NCBI GenBank assembly: GCA_039180875.1
Contig: JBCDCY010000015.1
Location: forward strand, 25,480-89,479
Origin: JBCDCY01 sp039180875
GTDB lineage: Bacteria > Pseudomonadota > Alphaproteobacteria > Rhodobacterales > Rhodobacteraceae
Reading direction: 5' to 3'
Length of the DNA: 64,000 bases
Part shown: positions 25,865 through 34,841 of the stretch, piece by piece
How the letters are laid out: every line of letters starts with the position of its first letter
Numbering within the stretch: position 1 is the first letter of the stretch
Notes under the pieces: generated by a model
Told to the model about the DNA's origin: nothing
The model's input: the letters and a program-made list of their open reading frames with translations, nothing else
The model's database searches: none
Program-made: the position numbers and the translations under genes

Positions 25865-26668
25865 ATGACCGAGGAAAGCCCGACGAAGTTCGCCGCCATT
25901 CCGGATGGCCTGGCCCAGGCCGACTACGTGCAGTCCCTGGCCAAAGGCCTGGCGCTGCTGACCGCCTTCGGCCCTGCGTTTCCGGCGATGACCTCCGCCG
26001 AGGCCGCCAACCGCATCGGCGTCACCCGTGCGGCGGCGCGGCGGCTCTTGCTGACCTGTGAGGCGCTCGGCTTCGTGGTTCGCGACGGGCGCCAGTTCCG
26101 GCCGGCGCCCAAGGTGCTGGACCTCGCCCGTGCCTTCCTGTCGTCGGTTTCCTGGATCGACGCCGCCCGCGGGGCGATGGAGGCCTTGGTGAATGATCTG
26201 CACGAAACCTGCTCGCTCCTGATGCTGGACGGCAGCGACGTGGTCTTCGTCCAGCGGGTCGAGGCGGTGACGCGGCTGCTGACGGTGAACGTCCGCATCG
26301 GCACGCGGATGCCGGCGCTCAACACCGCCGGCGGCCGGGCGATCGCCGCCCATCTCGACTCGGCGCGGCGGGAGGACTTGCTCGCCACCGGCTTCACACC
26401 GATGACGGAGAAGGCCGCCCGCGACCCTGAGGAGCTGCGCGCGATCCTTGAGACCGTGCGTCAGGATGGCTTCGCCATCATCGACGGAGAGATGGAGCAG
26501 GGTCTGCGCTCCATCGCCGTGCCGATCCTCACCCCCTCCGGCACGCCGCTCGGTGCCCTGGCGATGTTGATCCAGGCGAGCCGGGTCTCGGTCGAGGACC
26601 TGCACGGCACGTTCGGCCCCCGCCTGAAGGCCGCCGCCACGACCCTGTCGGCCAGCGCCGGATCGTGA
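25865..26668 (+). CDS. IclR family transcriptional regulator
   Basis: A 267-residue regulator. The N-terminal winged helix (YVQSLAKGLALLTAF, then AEAANRIGVTRAAARRLL) is followed by an effector domain starting near residue 90 (SWIDAARGAMEALVNDLHETC) and ending GEMEQGLRSIAVPILTPSG. I chose the ATG at 25865, preceded by AAGGGA; longer in-frame starts run into the operator region. This sequence resembles the PcaR/PobR branch that controls aromatic and carboxylate catabolism. It is divergent from the TRAP operon, which it most likely regulates. Confidence 0.9.
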   Translation: MTEESPTKFAAIPDGLAQADYVQSLAKGLALLTAFGPAFPAMTSAEAANRIGVTRAAARRLLLTCEALGFVVRDGRQFRPAPKVLDLARAFLSSVSWIDAARGAMEALVNDLHETCSLLMLDGSDVVFVQRVEAVTRLLTVNVRIGTRMPALNTAGGRAIAAHLDSARREDLLATGFTPMTEKAARDPEELRAILETVRQDGFAIIDGEMEQGLRSIAVPILTPSGTPLGALAMLIQASRVSVEDLHGTFGPRLKAAATTLSASAGS

Positions 26669-26698
26669 CCGAAGCGGCGGCGGCGGATCGCCTCTCCG

Positions 26699-26722
26699 GC
26701 GGACCCTAGCCGCCGGGTCCGC
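26699..26722. terminator. Hairpin between convergent genes
   Basis: GCGGACCC and GGGTCCGC form a perfect 8-base stem with an 8-base loop at the meeting point of the IclR and flavoprotein genes. It has no T-run, so termination is inferred from position only. Confidence 0.4.
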
Positions 26723-28148
26723 AGTCGATGCAGCGGAGCGGCGGGTTGGGCCCGAAGCCGAGGGTGGCGTTGAGGGAGCGGAGCGCGGTGCGCACGCCCT
26801 CCTCCAGCACCGGATGGTAGAACGGACGCTGCAGGATCTCGGAGACCGTGAGGTTCGCCTCGATGGCCCAGGCCAGCAGATGGCCGATATGCTCGGCCGC
26901 CGGCCCGAACATCTCCGCGCCGACCAGCCGATCCGTGTCGCGCTCGCCATAGACGTGCAGCAGGCCATGGTTCTCCTGGATCACCCGGGCCCGACCCTGA
27001 TCCGCCCACGCCACCGCGCCGGTCTCGAAAGCGACGCCGGCCTTGGTGAGATCGGCGTGGGAGCGGCCGGCGATCATGATCTGCGGGTCGCTGAAGACGA
27101 TGCCGAGCCCAGTCCGCCGCGCCCGCCGGTAGCTGTCGGGCAGCCGCGCCGCATTCTCCCCCGCGATCCGCCCCTCGTCCGCCGCCTCGTGCAGCAGCGG
27201 CAGATCGACGGTGGCGTCGCCGGCGATGAAGATCGAGGTCTCGCCCACGCGCATCGACAATGGATCGTAGGCCGGCATGCCAGGCGGACCGAGGCTGACC
27301 GAGGTGTTCTCGAGGCCCAGGCGGTCGAGATTGGCGCGACGCCCGGTGGCCGCCAGCAGGTAGTCGAAACGCTCCTCCCCCGCCGCATCGCCCTCGCGCC
27401 AGGCGACGACCACCTCGTCGCCGTCGCGGCTGACCGTCGCCTCGGCATCGAAATGGGCCGGGAACTCTCCGGCGAACTGCGCCCGCGCGGCGGAGATCAG
27501 CACCGGATCACTGAGCGGCCCGACACCGCCGCCGCGACCGAAGAGATGGACCCGCACGCCCAGCCGATGCAGCGCCTGGCCAAGCTCCAGCCCGATCACC
27601 CCGGCGCCGAAGACGGCGACGGAGCGCGGCAGATCGGTCCAGTCGAACACATCGTCGTTGACGATCAATCGGTCGCCCAAACCCTCGAAGGGCGGCGGCA
27701 GGTTCGGGCGGGAGCCGGTGGCGATCACCACTGCATTGGCGTGTAGGAGGGAGCCGTCCTCGAGCGCCAAGGTCCGGTCGTCGCGGAAGCTGGCGTTCTG
27801 GCGAATGAGATGCGCGGGATCGAAGCCCGCGACCGCGTCCTCGACGAAACCGACGAAGCGATCGCGCTCGGACCGCACCCGGGCCATCACCGCCTGTCCG
27901 TCGACGCGCGTGCCGTCATGGCGGATACCGAAGGCGTCGAGCTTGGTCGCCCGGTGGTTGGCCTCCGCCGCGGCAATCAGCAGCTTGGACGGCATGCAGC
28001 CCACCCGGGCGCAGGTCGTGCCCAAGGGCCCGCCGTCGATGAGCGCGACGGAGCGGGTATATTTCACCGCCTCGCGGTAGGCGGCCATGCCGCCCGTTCC
28101 GGCGCCAAGGATGGCGACATCGACGGTACGTTCGCTTGCAGCGGACAT
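26706..28148 (-). CDS. Dihydrolipoyl dehydrogenase-like pyridine nucleotide-disulfide oxidoreductase
   Basis: A 480-residue class I flavoprotein disulfide reductase. FAD motif GAGTGG at residues 15-20; redox disulfide Cys46 and Cys51 in TTCARVGCMPSK; NAD(P) motif GAGVIGLELGQAL; second FAD motif IFIAGDA; catalytic pair in YHPVLEEG (His445, Glu449/450). An unusual extra CxxC ends the protein (Cys473, Cys476, in RCIDCGPGG). The ATG at 28148 is preceded by GGGAGG. No E1/E2 dehydrogenase genes are nearby, so it may serve another disulfide substrate. Confidence 0.88.
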   Translation of the reverse strand: MSAASERTVDVAILGAGTGGMAAYREAVKYTRSVALIDGGPLGTTCARVGCMPSKLLIAAAEANHRATKLDAFGIRHDGTRVDGQAVMARVRSERDRFVGFVEDAVAGFDPAHLIRQNASFRDDRTLALEDGSLLHANAVVIATGSRPNLPPPFEGLGDRLIVNDDVFDWTDLPRSVAVFGAGVIGLELGQALHRLGVRVHLFGRGGGVGPLSDPVLISAARAQFAGEFPAHFDAEATVSRDGDEVVVAWREGDAAGEERFDYLLAATGRRANLDRLGLENTSVSLGPPGMPAYDPLSMRVGETSIFIAGDATVDLPLLHEAADEGRIAGENAARLPDSYRRARRTGLGIVFSDPQIMIAGRSHADLTKAGVAFETGAVAWADQGRARVIQENHGLLHVYGERDTDRLVGAEMFGPAAEHIGHLLAWAIEANLTVSEILQRPFYHPVLEEGVRTALRSLNATLGFGPNPPLRCIDCGPGG

Positions 28149-28493
28149 GGGACCTCCCGGAGTGGGCCCCGCAGGACGCGGGGACTTCATTGGCGGAACC
28201 GCCCGATCAGGCCCGGCGAACGCTCACCGCGCAAGCCCCGCGAGCGCAGAGCGTCGGCCGATGAGGAGGAGCGGGCATGGCGCGGCCCCAGTCGAGGGAT
28301 GCGTCGTTCTGACCCTCCGAGAGATAGACTGTGCGCCCCACCGGATCGACCCCCGATCTCGCTCTAGCAGTGAGCGTCGCGCGATCTCCGATCAGCCAAC
28401 GAACCCCCCGGACCTGACCGTCCAGAACACCCGACCCAGCGGCGCCATCCGTCTTGCGCTCGGCCAATGGATCGGCCAAAAGACGCCGCGCAG
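28149..28493. other. Non-coding gap upstream of tRNA-Thr
   Basis: About 345 bases with no convincing gene. It should contain the promoters of the leftward flavoprotein gene and of tRNA-Thr, but I see no clear -35/-10 pair, repeat or hairpin. Confidence 0.5.
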
Positions 28494-28568
<75 letters not shown>

Positions 28569-28614
28569 GCCGATCCATGTCCGGTGCTGAGAGAGAGACG
28601 CCTCGCGGCGCGGG

Positions 28615-30285
28615 TCAGGTGATCCGGTTGATCATCGTCAGCACAGCGGGTTTGCGGCCGATCAGCTGCAGACAGACATCGCCGGTGCTTTTCTTGGCGA
28701 TGCGCTCCACCGCGTCATCGGATTGGCGCTCCTTGGGGCGCACGTTTTCCAGGTCGCGGGTCACCGCCGCCTCGATCTCGGCCCCGAGGGTTTGACCGTC
28801 ATCGAGCTCGTTGCGCAGCCCCTGGATCTCGGCCCAGGCCTCGTCCAGCAGGTTGCCGTCCTCGTCGAGCAGGAGCGACAGGATCACTTGGCCGCGGAGC
28901 GCCAGTTTCAGCCGCTCCCGCACGATGCCGTCGCGGGCGCCGACCAGCACCGAGCCGTCGAGGTAGAGCCGCCCGACCGGCGCTTGGCCGGCGATCACCG
29001 GGCGCTCGCCGCTGAGGTCGAGGATGGTGCCGTTTGGCGCCAGGCCCGCCGCGATCCCGCCCGCCTCCGCCAGGGCCGCATGCTCGGCCAGATGGCGGAA
29101 CTCGCCATGCATCGGCACCAGCATGCGCGGCGCCACGAGCTTGTGCAGCGCCTCCAGATCCGGGCGGTTGGCGTGACCGGAGACGTGGTAGCGGCCGTCC
29201 TCGCCGTCGAAGACCCGCACGCCGCGCGCCGTCAACTGGTTCTCCACCGCGGCCACAGCGACCTCGTTGCCCGGGATGGTCTTGGAGGAGAACAGGAAGG
29301 TGTCGCCTTCCCCGATCTCCAATCGGCCATGGGCGCCGCGGGCCAGCTGGGCCGACATCGCCCGGCGCTCCCCCTGGGATCCGGTGACGATGACCATCAG
29401 ATGGTCCCCCGGAATGCGCTCCAGATCCTCGATGCCGGCCAGGGTCGGGAAATCGGGCAGCACGTCGGCCCGCCGGGCCGCGTCGAGCATGCGCAGCATG
29501 GCGCGGCCCATGACGACGATGGCGCGGCCCGCCGCCTCTCCCGCCTGGGCCAGGGTGCGGACCCGCGCGATGTTGGAGGCGAAGGTGGTGGCGACCACCA
29601 TGCCGCTGGCCTTTCTCACCAGCTCGGTGATCGGTCCGGCCAGATCGGCCTCCGACCGGCCGGGATGGGGCGCGAAGACGTTGGTGGAGTCGCAGACCAG
29701 GGCCTGGATCCCGCCCGCCGCCACCTGCTGAATGAGCTCCGGCGCATAAGGCTCACCGACCAGCGGTGTGGTGTCGGCCTTGTAGTCGCCGGTGTGGAGG
29801 AGGCGCCCGGCCGGGCTGTCTATCACCAGCGACGAGGCCTCAGGTATCGAATGGGCGATCGGCAGGAAGCCGACCCGAAAGGGCCCCGCGGCGATCTGCT
29901 CCGGCCAGGGGGGCGCGAGGTTCACGATCTCGGGGTCGAGGCCCGCCTGGTCGAGCTTCATCCGCGCGATCTCCGCCGTGAAGCGGCGCGCGTAGACCGG
30001 CGCCTTCAACCGGGGCCAGAGGTGGGGCAGCGCGCCCACATGGTCCTCGTGGGCGTGGGTGATGAAGATCGCCTCGAGCCGGTCGGCCTGATCGGCAATG
30101 AAGCCCGGATCGGCCATGATCAGGTCGACGCCCGGCGTGCTCTCCATATCCGGAAAGGTCACGCCGACGTCGACCAGGATGTAGCGACGATCCTCGTCAG
30201 TGCCGTAGCCGTAGGCGTACATGTTCATTCCAACTTCGCCTGCGCCGCCGAGGGCGACGTAGTGAAGCCGCGCAGTGTCGGTCAT
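28615..30285 (-). CDS. rnj: Ribonuclease J
   Basis: A 556-residue metallo-beta-lactamase/beta-CASP ribonuclease. The zinc motif is FITHAHEDHVGALPHL, with further metal ligands in LLHTGDYKAD and VSGHANRPDL; the beta-CASP region includes IVTGSQGER and the C-terminal domain VRERLKLALRGQV. It degrades and matures RNA from the 5' end. It overlaps coaX by one base, at the end of the nuo-birA-coaX-rnj string that is common in alphaproteobacteria. Confidence 0.95.
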   Translation of the reverse strand: MTDTARLHYVALGGAGEVGMNMYAYGYGTDEDRRYILVDVGVTFPDMESTPGVDLIMADPGFIADQADRLEAIFITHAHEDHVGALPHLWPRLKAPVYARRFTAEIARMKLDQAGLDPEIVNLAPPWPEQIAAGPFRVGFLPIAHSIPEASSLVIDSPAGRLLHTGDYKADTTPLVGEPYAPELIQQVAAGGIQALVCDSTNVFAPHPGRSEADLAGPITELVRKASGMVVATTFASNIARVRTLAQAGEAAGRAIVVMGRAMLRMLDAARRADVLPDFPTLAGIEDLERIPGDHLMVIVTGSQGERRAMSAQLARGAHGRLEIGEGDTFLFSSKTIPGNEVAVAAVENQLTARGVRVFDGEDGRYHVSGHANRPDLEALHKLVAPRMLVPMHGEFRHLAEHAALAEAGGIAAGLAPNGTILDLSGERPVIAGQAPVGRLYLDGSVLVGARDGIVRERLKLALRGQVILSLLLDEDGNLLDEAWAEIQGLRNELDDGQTLGAEIEAAVTRDLENVRPKERQSDDAVERIAKKSTGDVCLQLIGRKPAVLTMINRIT

Positions 30286-31058
30286 TATCCCTCTTTCCGG
30301 TTTCGCGCGTTGATCAGCACGAGCCCGTGCATCGTCAGATCGCTGTCGACATGGTCGATGATCTGCGTGCCTTGGTTAAACAGCGTCGATAGTCCCCCCG
30401 TCGCGATAACGGTCATCGGCCGCTCGCGTTCCTCCCGGATACGGGCCGCAAGCCCCTCGATCAAGCCGATATAGCCCCAAAAGACGCCCGATTGCATACA
30501 CGCCACCGTGTTCGTGCCCACCACCGCCTGGGGCATGGTGACATCGACATGGGGGAGCGCCGCAGCAGCCTCGTGCAAGGCCCGAACGGAGAGATTGACG
30601 CCCGGCGCGATCGCCCCGCCGATATAGGCGCCGTCGCTGTCCACCACATCGAAGGTCGTGGCGGTGCCGAAATCGACGATGACCAGATCGCCGCCATAGC
30701 GGTCGAAGCCGGCGACCGTGTTCACCAGTCGGTCGGCGCCGACGATGGTGCCCTCGTCCACCCGCACGTCGCAGCCTAGGATGCAGTCGGGCTTGCCCAC
30801 GACCACCGGCCGGCAGTCGAAATAGCGGGCGCAGAGAACGCGGAGGTTGAAGACCACCTGGGGCACGACCGAGGAGATGATGACCTCGGTGATCGCCACC
30901 TCCAGCCGTTGCAGCCGCATGAGGGAGGAGAGCCAGACATAGTATTCGTCGGCCGTACGCTGATGCTCCGTCGCGCAGCGCCAGTCGGCGACGAAGCCCT
31001 CGCCGTCGTGCAGCGCGAAGACGGTGTTGGTATTGCCTACGTCGACGGCGAGGAGCAT
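30285..31058 (-). CDS. coaX: Type III pantothenate kinase
   Basis: A 257-residue kinase of coenzyme A synthesis (pantothenate to 4'-phosphopantothenate). ASKHA ATP motif LAVDVGNTNTVFALHDG at the N-terminus, GADRLVNTVAGFD, then IVDFGTATTFDVVD and IATGGLSTLF. The ATG at 31058 fits the family start; a longer reading would add 18 residues. It sits four bases after birA. Confidence 0.95.
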   Translation of the reverse strand: MLLAVDVGNTNTVFALHDGEGFVADWRCATEHQRTADEYYVWLSSLMRLQRLEVAITEVIISSVVPQVVFNLRVLCARYFDCRPVVVGKPDCILGCDVRVDEGTIVGADRLVNTVAGFDRYGGDLVIVDFGTATTFDVVDSDGAYIGGAIAPGVNLSVRALHEAAAALPHVDVTMPQAVVGTNTVACMQSGVFWGYIGLIEGLAARIREERERPMTVIATGGLSTLFNQGTQIIDHVDSDLTMHGLVLINARNRKEG

Positions 31059-31062
31059 CGGC

Positions 31063-31833
31063 TCAAGCCCCCTCTTTCTCCGGAAAGTGAACGTCGGCGG
31101 CGGCGAGCGCAAGCGCGCCGGTCGGGGTTTCGATCAGCAACGCTCCCGTCGGGTCGAGGCCGAGGAAGCGGCCGGTGATCGCGCGGTTCGGCAGGCGGGC
31201 GGTCACGGTCTCTCCCACCCCTTTCGCCGAGGCGAGCCAGGCGGCCCGGACCGGGGCGAAGCCGTCGACCTGAAAGCGTCCCTCCCAGGTGGCGAAGGCC
31301 GGGGCGAGGTGGGAGAGGAAGGTGCCCGGGTCCGGCGGGGCGGGCGTTGCGTCCGCCAGGGCGATCGGCGGCAGGGCGCCGGCCTCCAGCACGTCACGCA
31401 GCGGGGCGGTGACCAGGTTCACGCCGATGCCGATGAGGAGGGCGGGACCCGCGGCCGTTGTCGCCGTCTCGAGCAGGATGCCGGCGAGCTTGCGGTCGTC
31501 GAGCAGCACGTCGTTCGGCCATTTCAGCGTCAGCCGCTCCGGTTCGGCGATCAACCCCGCGACGGCATCGCGGAGCGCCAGGGCGGCGACGAAGGAGCGG
31601 AGCGCGGCGGTCGCGGGCTCGCCGCTCACCGGCATCATCAGGGTCGCCATGAAATTGCCCCGCGGCGCGGCCCAGGCCCGGCCGCGACGGCCGCGGGCCA
31701 TGCTCTGCCCCTCGGCGCGCAGCCAAAAGGGCGGGATCGCCCCGGCCGCCGCCTGGCGGGGGGCCTCCAGCATCGTGCTGTCGACCTCCTCCACCTCGAT
31801 GCGGCCAACGCCGTCAGGCCAGAGCGCGATCAT
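31063..31833 (-). CDS. birA: Biotin--[acetyl-CoA-carboxylase] ligase
   Basis: A 256-residue biotin-protein ligase. Catalytic features: VDSTMLEA, AEGQSMARGRRGRAW (the biotin-binding GRGRxGR-like loop), LKWPNDVLLDDRKLAGIL and GIGVNLV, then a small C-terminal domain. It lacks the N-terminal DNA-binding domain of E. coli BirA, so it is an enzyme only. It follows nuoN by six bases and is probably co-transcribed. Confidence 0.94.
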   Translation of the reverse strand: MIALWPDGVGRIEVEEVDSTMLEAPRQAAAGAIPPFWLRAEGQSMARGRRGRAWAAPRGNFMATLMMPVSGEPATAALRSFVAALALRDAVAGLIAEPERLTLKWPNDVLLDDRKLAGILLETATTAAGPALLIGIGVNLVTAPLRDVLEAGALPPIALADATPAPPDPGTFLSHLAPAFATWEGRFQVDGFAPVRAAWLASAKGVGETVTARLPNRAITGRFLGLDPTGALLIETPTGALALAAADVHFPEKEGA

Positions 31834-31839
31834 GGCGCG

Positions 31840-33279
31840 TCAGTTCAGCAAAGTCGCCGCCGCGCTGCTCGCCACCGCCTCGACCCCGAAGAGGTTGATG
31901 ACGCCCGCGACCATGGCGATGGAGGCGCCGCTCAAAGCCACCCACTGGCTGGTCGACATCCGGCCCGTCAGCGCCTCGCCCGGCGTGCCGAAATACATCA
32001 GATAGACGATCCGAAGGTAATAATAGGCCCCGATCACGCTGGCGATGACGCCGGCGATGGCCAGGGGCACGAGCCCCGCATCGACCGCCGCGCGGAAGAC
32101 GTAGAGCTTGCCGAAGAAGCCGACGAAGGGCGGGATGCCTGCCAGGCTGAACATCAGGATGGCCACTGCGGCCGCTCGGGCCGGCTGCACCGCGCTCAAC
32201 ATGCCCAGCGCCGCGATGTCGGAGACCGGCCGCCCGTCGCGCTCCATATTCAGGATGAAGGCGAAGACGCCGACATTCATCACCAGATAGATCGAGAGGT
32301 AGATCAGCAGGGCCTCGACCCCCGCCTCGGTTCCCGCCGCCAGGCCGACCAGCGCGAAGCCCATATGGCCGATGGAGGAATAGGCCATCAGCCGCTTGAT
32401 ATCGGTCTGGCCGATGGCAGCGATCGAGCCGAGGAACATCGAGGCGACGGCGAGCAGCACCAGGATCTGCTGCCAATCCGCGACGGCGAAGCCGAAGGCA
32501 TCGTGCAGGATCCGCGCGAACAGCACCGCGGCCGCCACCTTGGGCGCGGCGGAGAAGAAGGCCGTCACCGGGGTGGGCGAACCCTCGTACACATCCGGGG
32601 TCCACATGTGGAACGGCACGGCCGAGATCTTGAAGGCCATCGCGGCGCAGATGAAGACGAGGCCGACGATCAGGCCGATCGACATCCCCTCCTCCGCCAC
32701 CACGCTTTGGATCGAGGCGAAGACCGTCGTGCCGGTATAGCCGTAGACCAGGCTCGCACCATAAAGCAGGAGCCCCGAGGAGAGCGCGCCGAGGACGAAG
32801 TACTTTAGCCCCGCCTCGGTGGACTTGAGCGAGTCCCGCCGAAACGCCGCCACGACGTAAAGCGCCAGCGACTGCAGCTCGAGCCCCATATAGAGCGTGA
32901 TCAGATCGCTCGCCGACACCATCACCAGCATACCCAGCGTGGCGAGCGCGATCAGCACCGGGAACTCGAAGCGCAGCAGATCGTGGCGCTTCAGGTAGTC
33001 GATACCGATCAGCAGCATCATCGCGGCGCCGACGAGGATCAGCACCTTGGCGAAACGGGCAAAGCCGTCGTCGACGAAGGCACCGTCGAAGGCCATGGCG
33101 CGCCCCTCCCCGGTCAATGCGATCCAGGCGGCGAGGCCGAGGAAGACGGCGATGGTGGCAATCGTCACCCGCTCCGCCTCCCGATCGTGGCCGCGGAAGA
33201 CGGCCCACATGAGGGCGGCCATGGCGTAGAGCGCCAGGACGATCTCGGGCAGGACGATGGTGAGGTTTTCCGACAGCAT
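31840..33279 (-). CDS. nuoN: NADH-quinone oxidoreductase subunit N
   Basis: A 479-residue antiporter-like membrane subunit of complex I with about fourteen helices. It contains YMGLELQSLALYVVAAFRRD, followed by SGLLLYGASLVYGYTG and the proton-channel region PFHMWTPDVYEGSPTPVTAF. It lies 14 bases after nuoM. Confidence 0.97.
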   Translation of the reverse strand: MLSENLTIVLPEIVLALYAMAALMWAVFRGHDREAERVTIATIAVFLGLAAWIALTGEGRAMAFDGAFVDDGFARFAKVLILVGAAMMLLIGIDYLKRHDLLRFEFPVLIALATLGMLVMVSASDLITLYMGLELQSLALYVVAAFRRDSLKSTEAGLKYFVLGALSSGLLLYGASLVYGYTGTTVFASIQSVVAEEGMSIGLIVGLVFICAAMAFKISAVPFHMWTPDVYEGSPTPVTAFFSAAPKVAAAVLFARILHDAFGFAVADWQQILVLLAVASMFLGSIAAIGQTDIKRLMAYSSIGHMGFALVGLAAGTEAGVEALLIYLSIYLVMNVGVFAFILNMERDGRPVSDIAALGMLSAVQPARAAAVAILMFSLAGIPPFVGFFGKLYVFRAAVDAGLVPLAIAGVIASVIGAYYYLRIVYLMYFGTPGEALTGRMSTSQWVALSGASIAMVAGVINLFGVEAVASSAAATLLN

Positions 33280-33293
33280 CGCTCAGGCCCGCC

Positions 33294-34838
33294 TCATTGG
33301 CTCTCGGCCAGCTCGATGGCCGGCCGCGCTTCGAGCACCGCGGTCTCATAGCCCTCGACCAGGGCGGAGACGGAGGGGCCGATGATATCCAGCACGAGCG
33401 AGGGGAAGACACCGAGGATCAGCATCGCCGCGATCAGCGGCACGAACAGCACCCGCTCCCGCCGGTCGACGTCGCCGATGGTCTTCAAGCTCTCCTTGAT
33501 CAGCGCGCCGAGGCTCACCCGGCGGTAGAGCCAAAGCGCGTAGCCGGCCGAGAGAATCACACCCGTGGTGGCGCCGAGGGCCACCCAGGTATTGGCCTGG
33601 AACGCGCCGATGAGCGTGAGGAACTCGCCGACGAAGCCGCTGGTGCCCGGCAGGCCGACATTGCCCATGGTGAACATCATGAAGATCAACGCATAGACCG
33701 GCATCCGGTTCACCAGGCCGCCGAAGGCGTCGATCTCCCGCGTGTGCATCCGATCGTAGATCACCCCGACGACCAGGAAGAGTGCGCCCGAGATGAAACC
33801 GTGGGAGATCATCTGAAAAATCGCGCCGTCGATCCCCTGCTGGTTGCCGGCAAAGATCCCCATGGTCACGAAGCCCATATGGGCGACGGAGGAGTAGGCG
33901 ATCAGCTTCTTCATATCCTCCTGCACCAGCGCCACGAGCGACGTGTAGATGATGGCGATCACCGAGAGCGCGAAGACGAAGTTCGCCAAGAGGTCCGAGG
34001 CCACGGGGAACATCGGCAGGCTGAAGCGCAGGAAACCGTAGCCCCCCATCTTCAGCAGGATCGCCGCCAGCACGACGGAGCCTGCGGTCGGCGCCTGCAC
34101 ATGGGCGTCCGGCAGCCAGGTGTGGACCGGCCACATCGGCATTTTCACGGCAAAGCTCGCGAAGAAGGCGAGCCAGAGCAGCGTCTGCATCCCGCCGAGG
34201 ATCTGCCAGCCCATGATCTCGATCGGTGCGAAGGAGAACTGGTGCTGCAGCAGCGCTTCGATGTCGGTCGTGCCGGCCTCGAAGTACATCACCAGCATCG
34301 CGATCAGCATCAGGACGGAGCCGAGCAGGGTGTAGAGGAAGAACTTGAAGGCGGCGTAGATCCGTTCCTTCCCGCCCCAGATGCCGATGATCAGGAACAT
34401 CGGGATCAGCCCGCCCTCGAAGAACAGATAGAAGAGGATGAGGTCGAGGGCGCAGAAGACACCGATCATCAGGGTCTCGAGCACCAGGAAGGCGATCATG
34501 TACTCCTTCACCCGGTGCTCGACCGACCAGCAGGCGCCAATCACGATCGGCATCAGCACCGTGGTCAGCATCACGAACAGGACGGAGAGGCCGTCGACCC
34601 CCATCTTGTAGGTGAGACCGCCAAGCCAGGCCCCCTCTTCCACGAACTGAAAGCCCGGCTCGTTGGGATCGAACTGGGTGAGCACGCCGAGAGAGACGGC
34701 AAAGGTGGCGAGCGTGGTGACCAAGGCCACGAGCTTGGCATTGCGCTGCGCAAGCGGGTCGTCGCCCCGGAGGAGCAGCGCCAGCACCGCCGCCCCGATG
34801 AGCGGTAGGAAGGTGACGAGGGAGAGCAGGTTGTTCAA
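33294..34838 (-). CDS. nuoM: NADH-quinone oxidoreductase subunit M
   Basis: A 514-residue antiporter-like subunit of complex I. Conserved parts: the quinone/antiporter region FEGGLIPMFLIIGIWGG, the central KMPMWPVHTWLPDAHVQAPT and SVAHMGFVTMGIF. The start is TTG: nuoL ends three bases earlier, and the family begins with this NNLLSLVTFLPL sequence. It pumps protons. Confidence 0.97.
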   Translation of the reverse strand: MNNLLSLVTFLPLIGAAVLALLLRGDDPLAQRNAKLVALVTTLATFAVSLGVLTQFDPNEPGFQFVEEGAWLGGLTYKMGVDGLSVLFVMLTTVLMPIVIGACWSVEHRVKEYMIAFLVLETLMIGVFCALDLILFYLFFEGGLIPMFLIIGIWGGKERIYAAFKFFLYTLLGSVLMLIAMLVMYFEAGTTDIEALLQHQFSFAPIEIMGWQILGGMQTLLWLAFFASFAVKMPMWPVHTWLPDAHVQAPTAGSVVLAAILLKMGGYGFLRFSLPMFPVASDLLANFVFALSVIAIIYTSLVALVQEDMKKLIAYSSVAHMGFVTMGIFAGNQQGIDGAIFQMISHGFISGALFLVVGVIYDRMHTREIDAFGGLVNRMPVYALIFMMFTMGNVGLPGTSGFVGEFLTLIGAFQANTWVALGATTGVILSAGYALWLYRRVSLGALIKESLKTIGDVDRRERVLFVPLIAAMLILGVFPSLVLDIIGPSVSALVEGYETAVLEARPAIELAESQ

Positions 34839-34841
34839 CGC

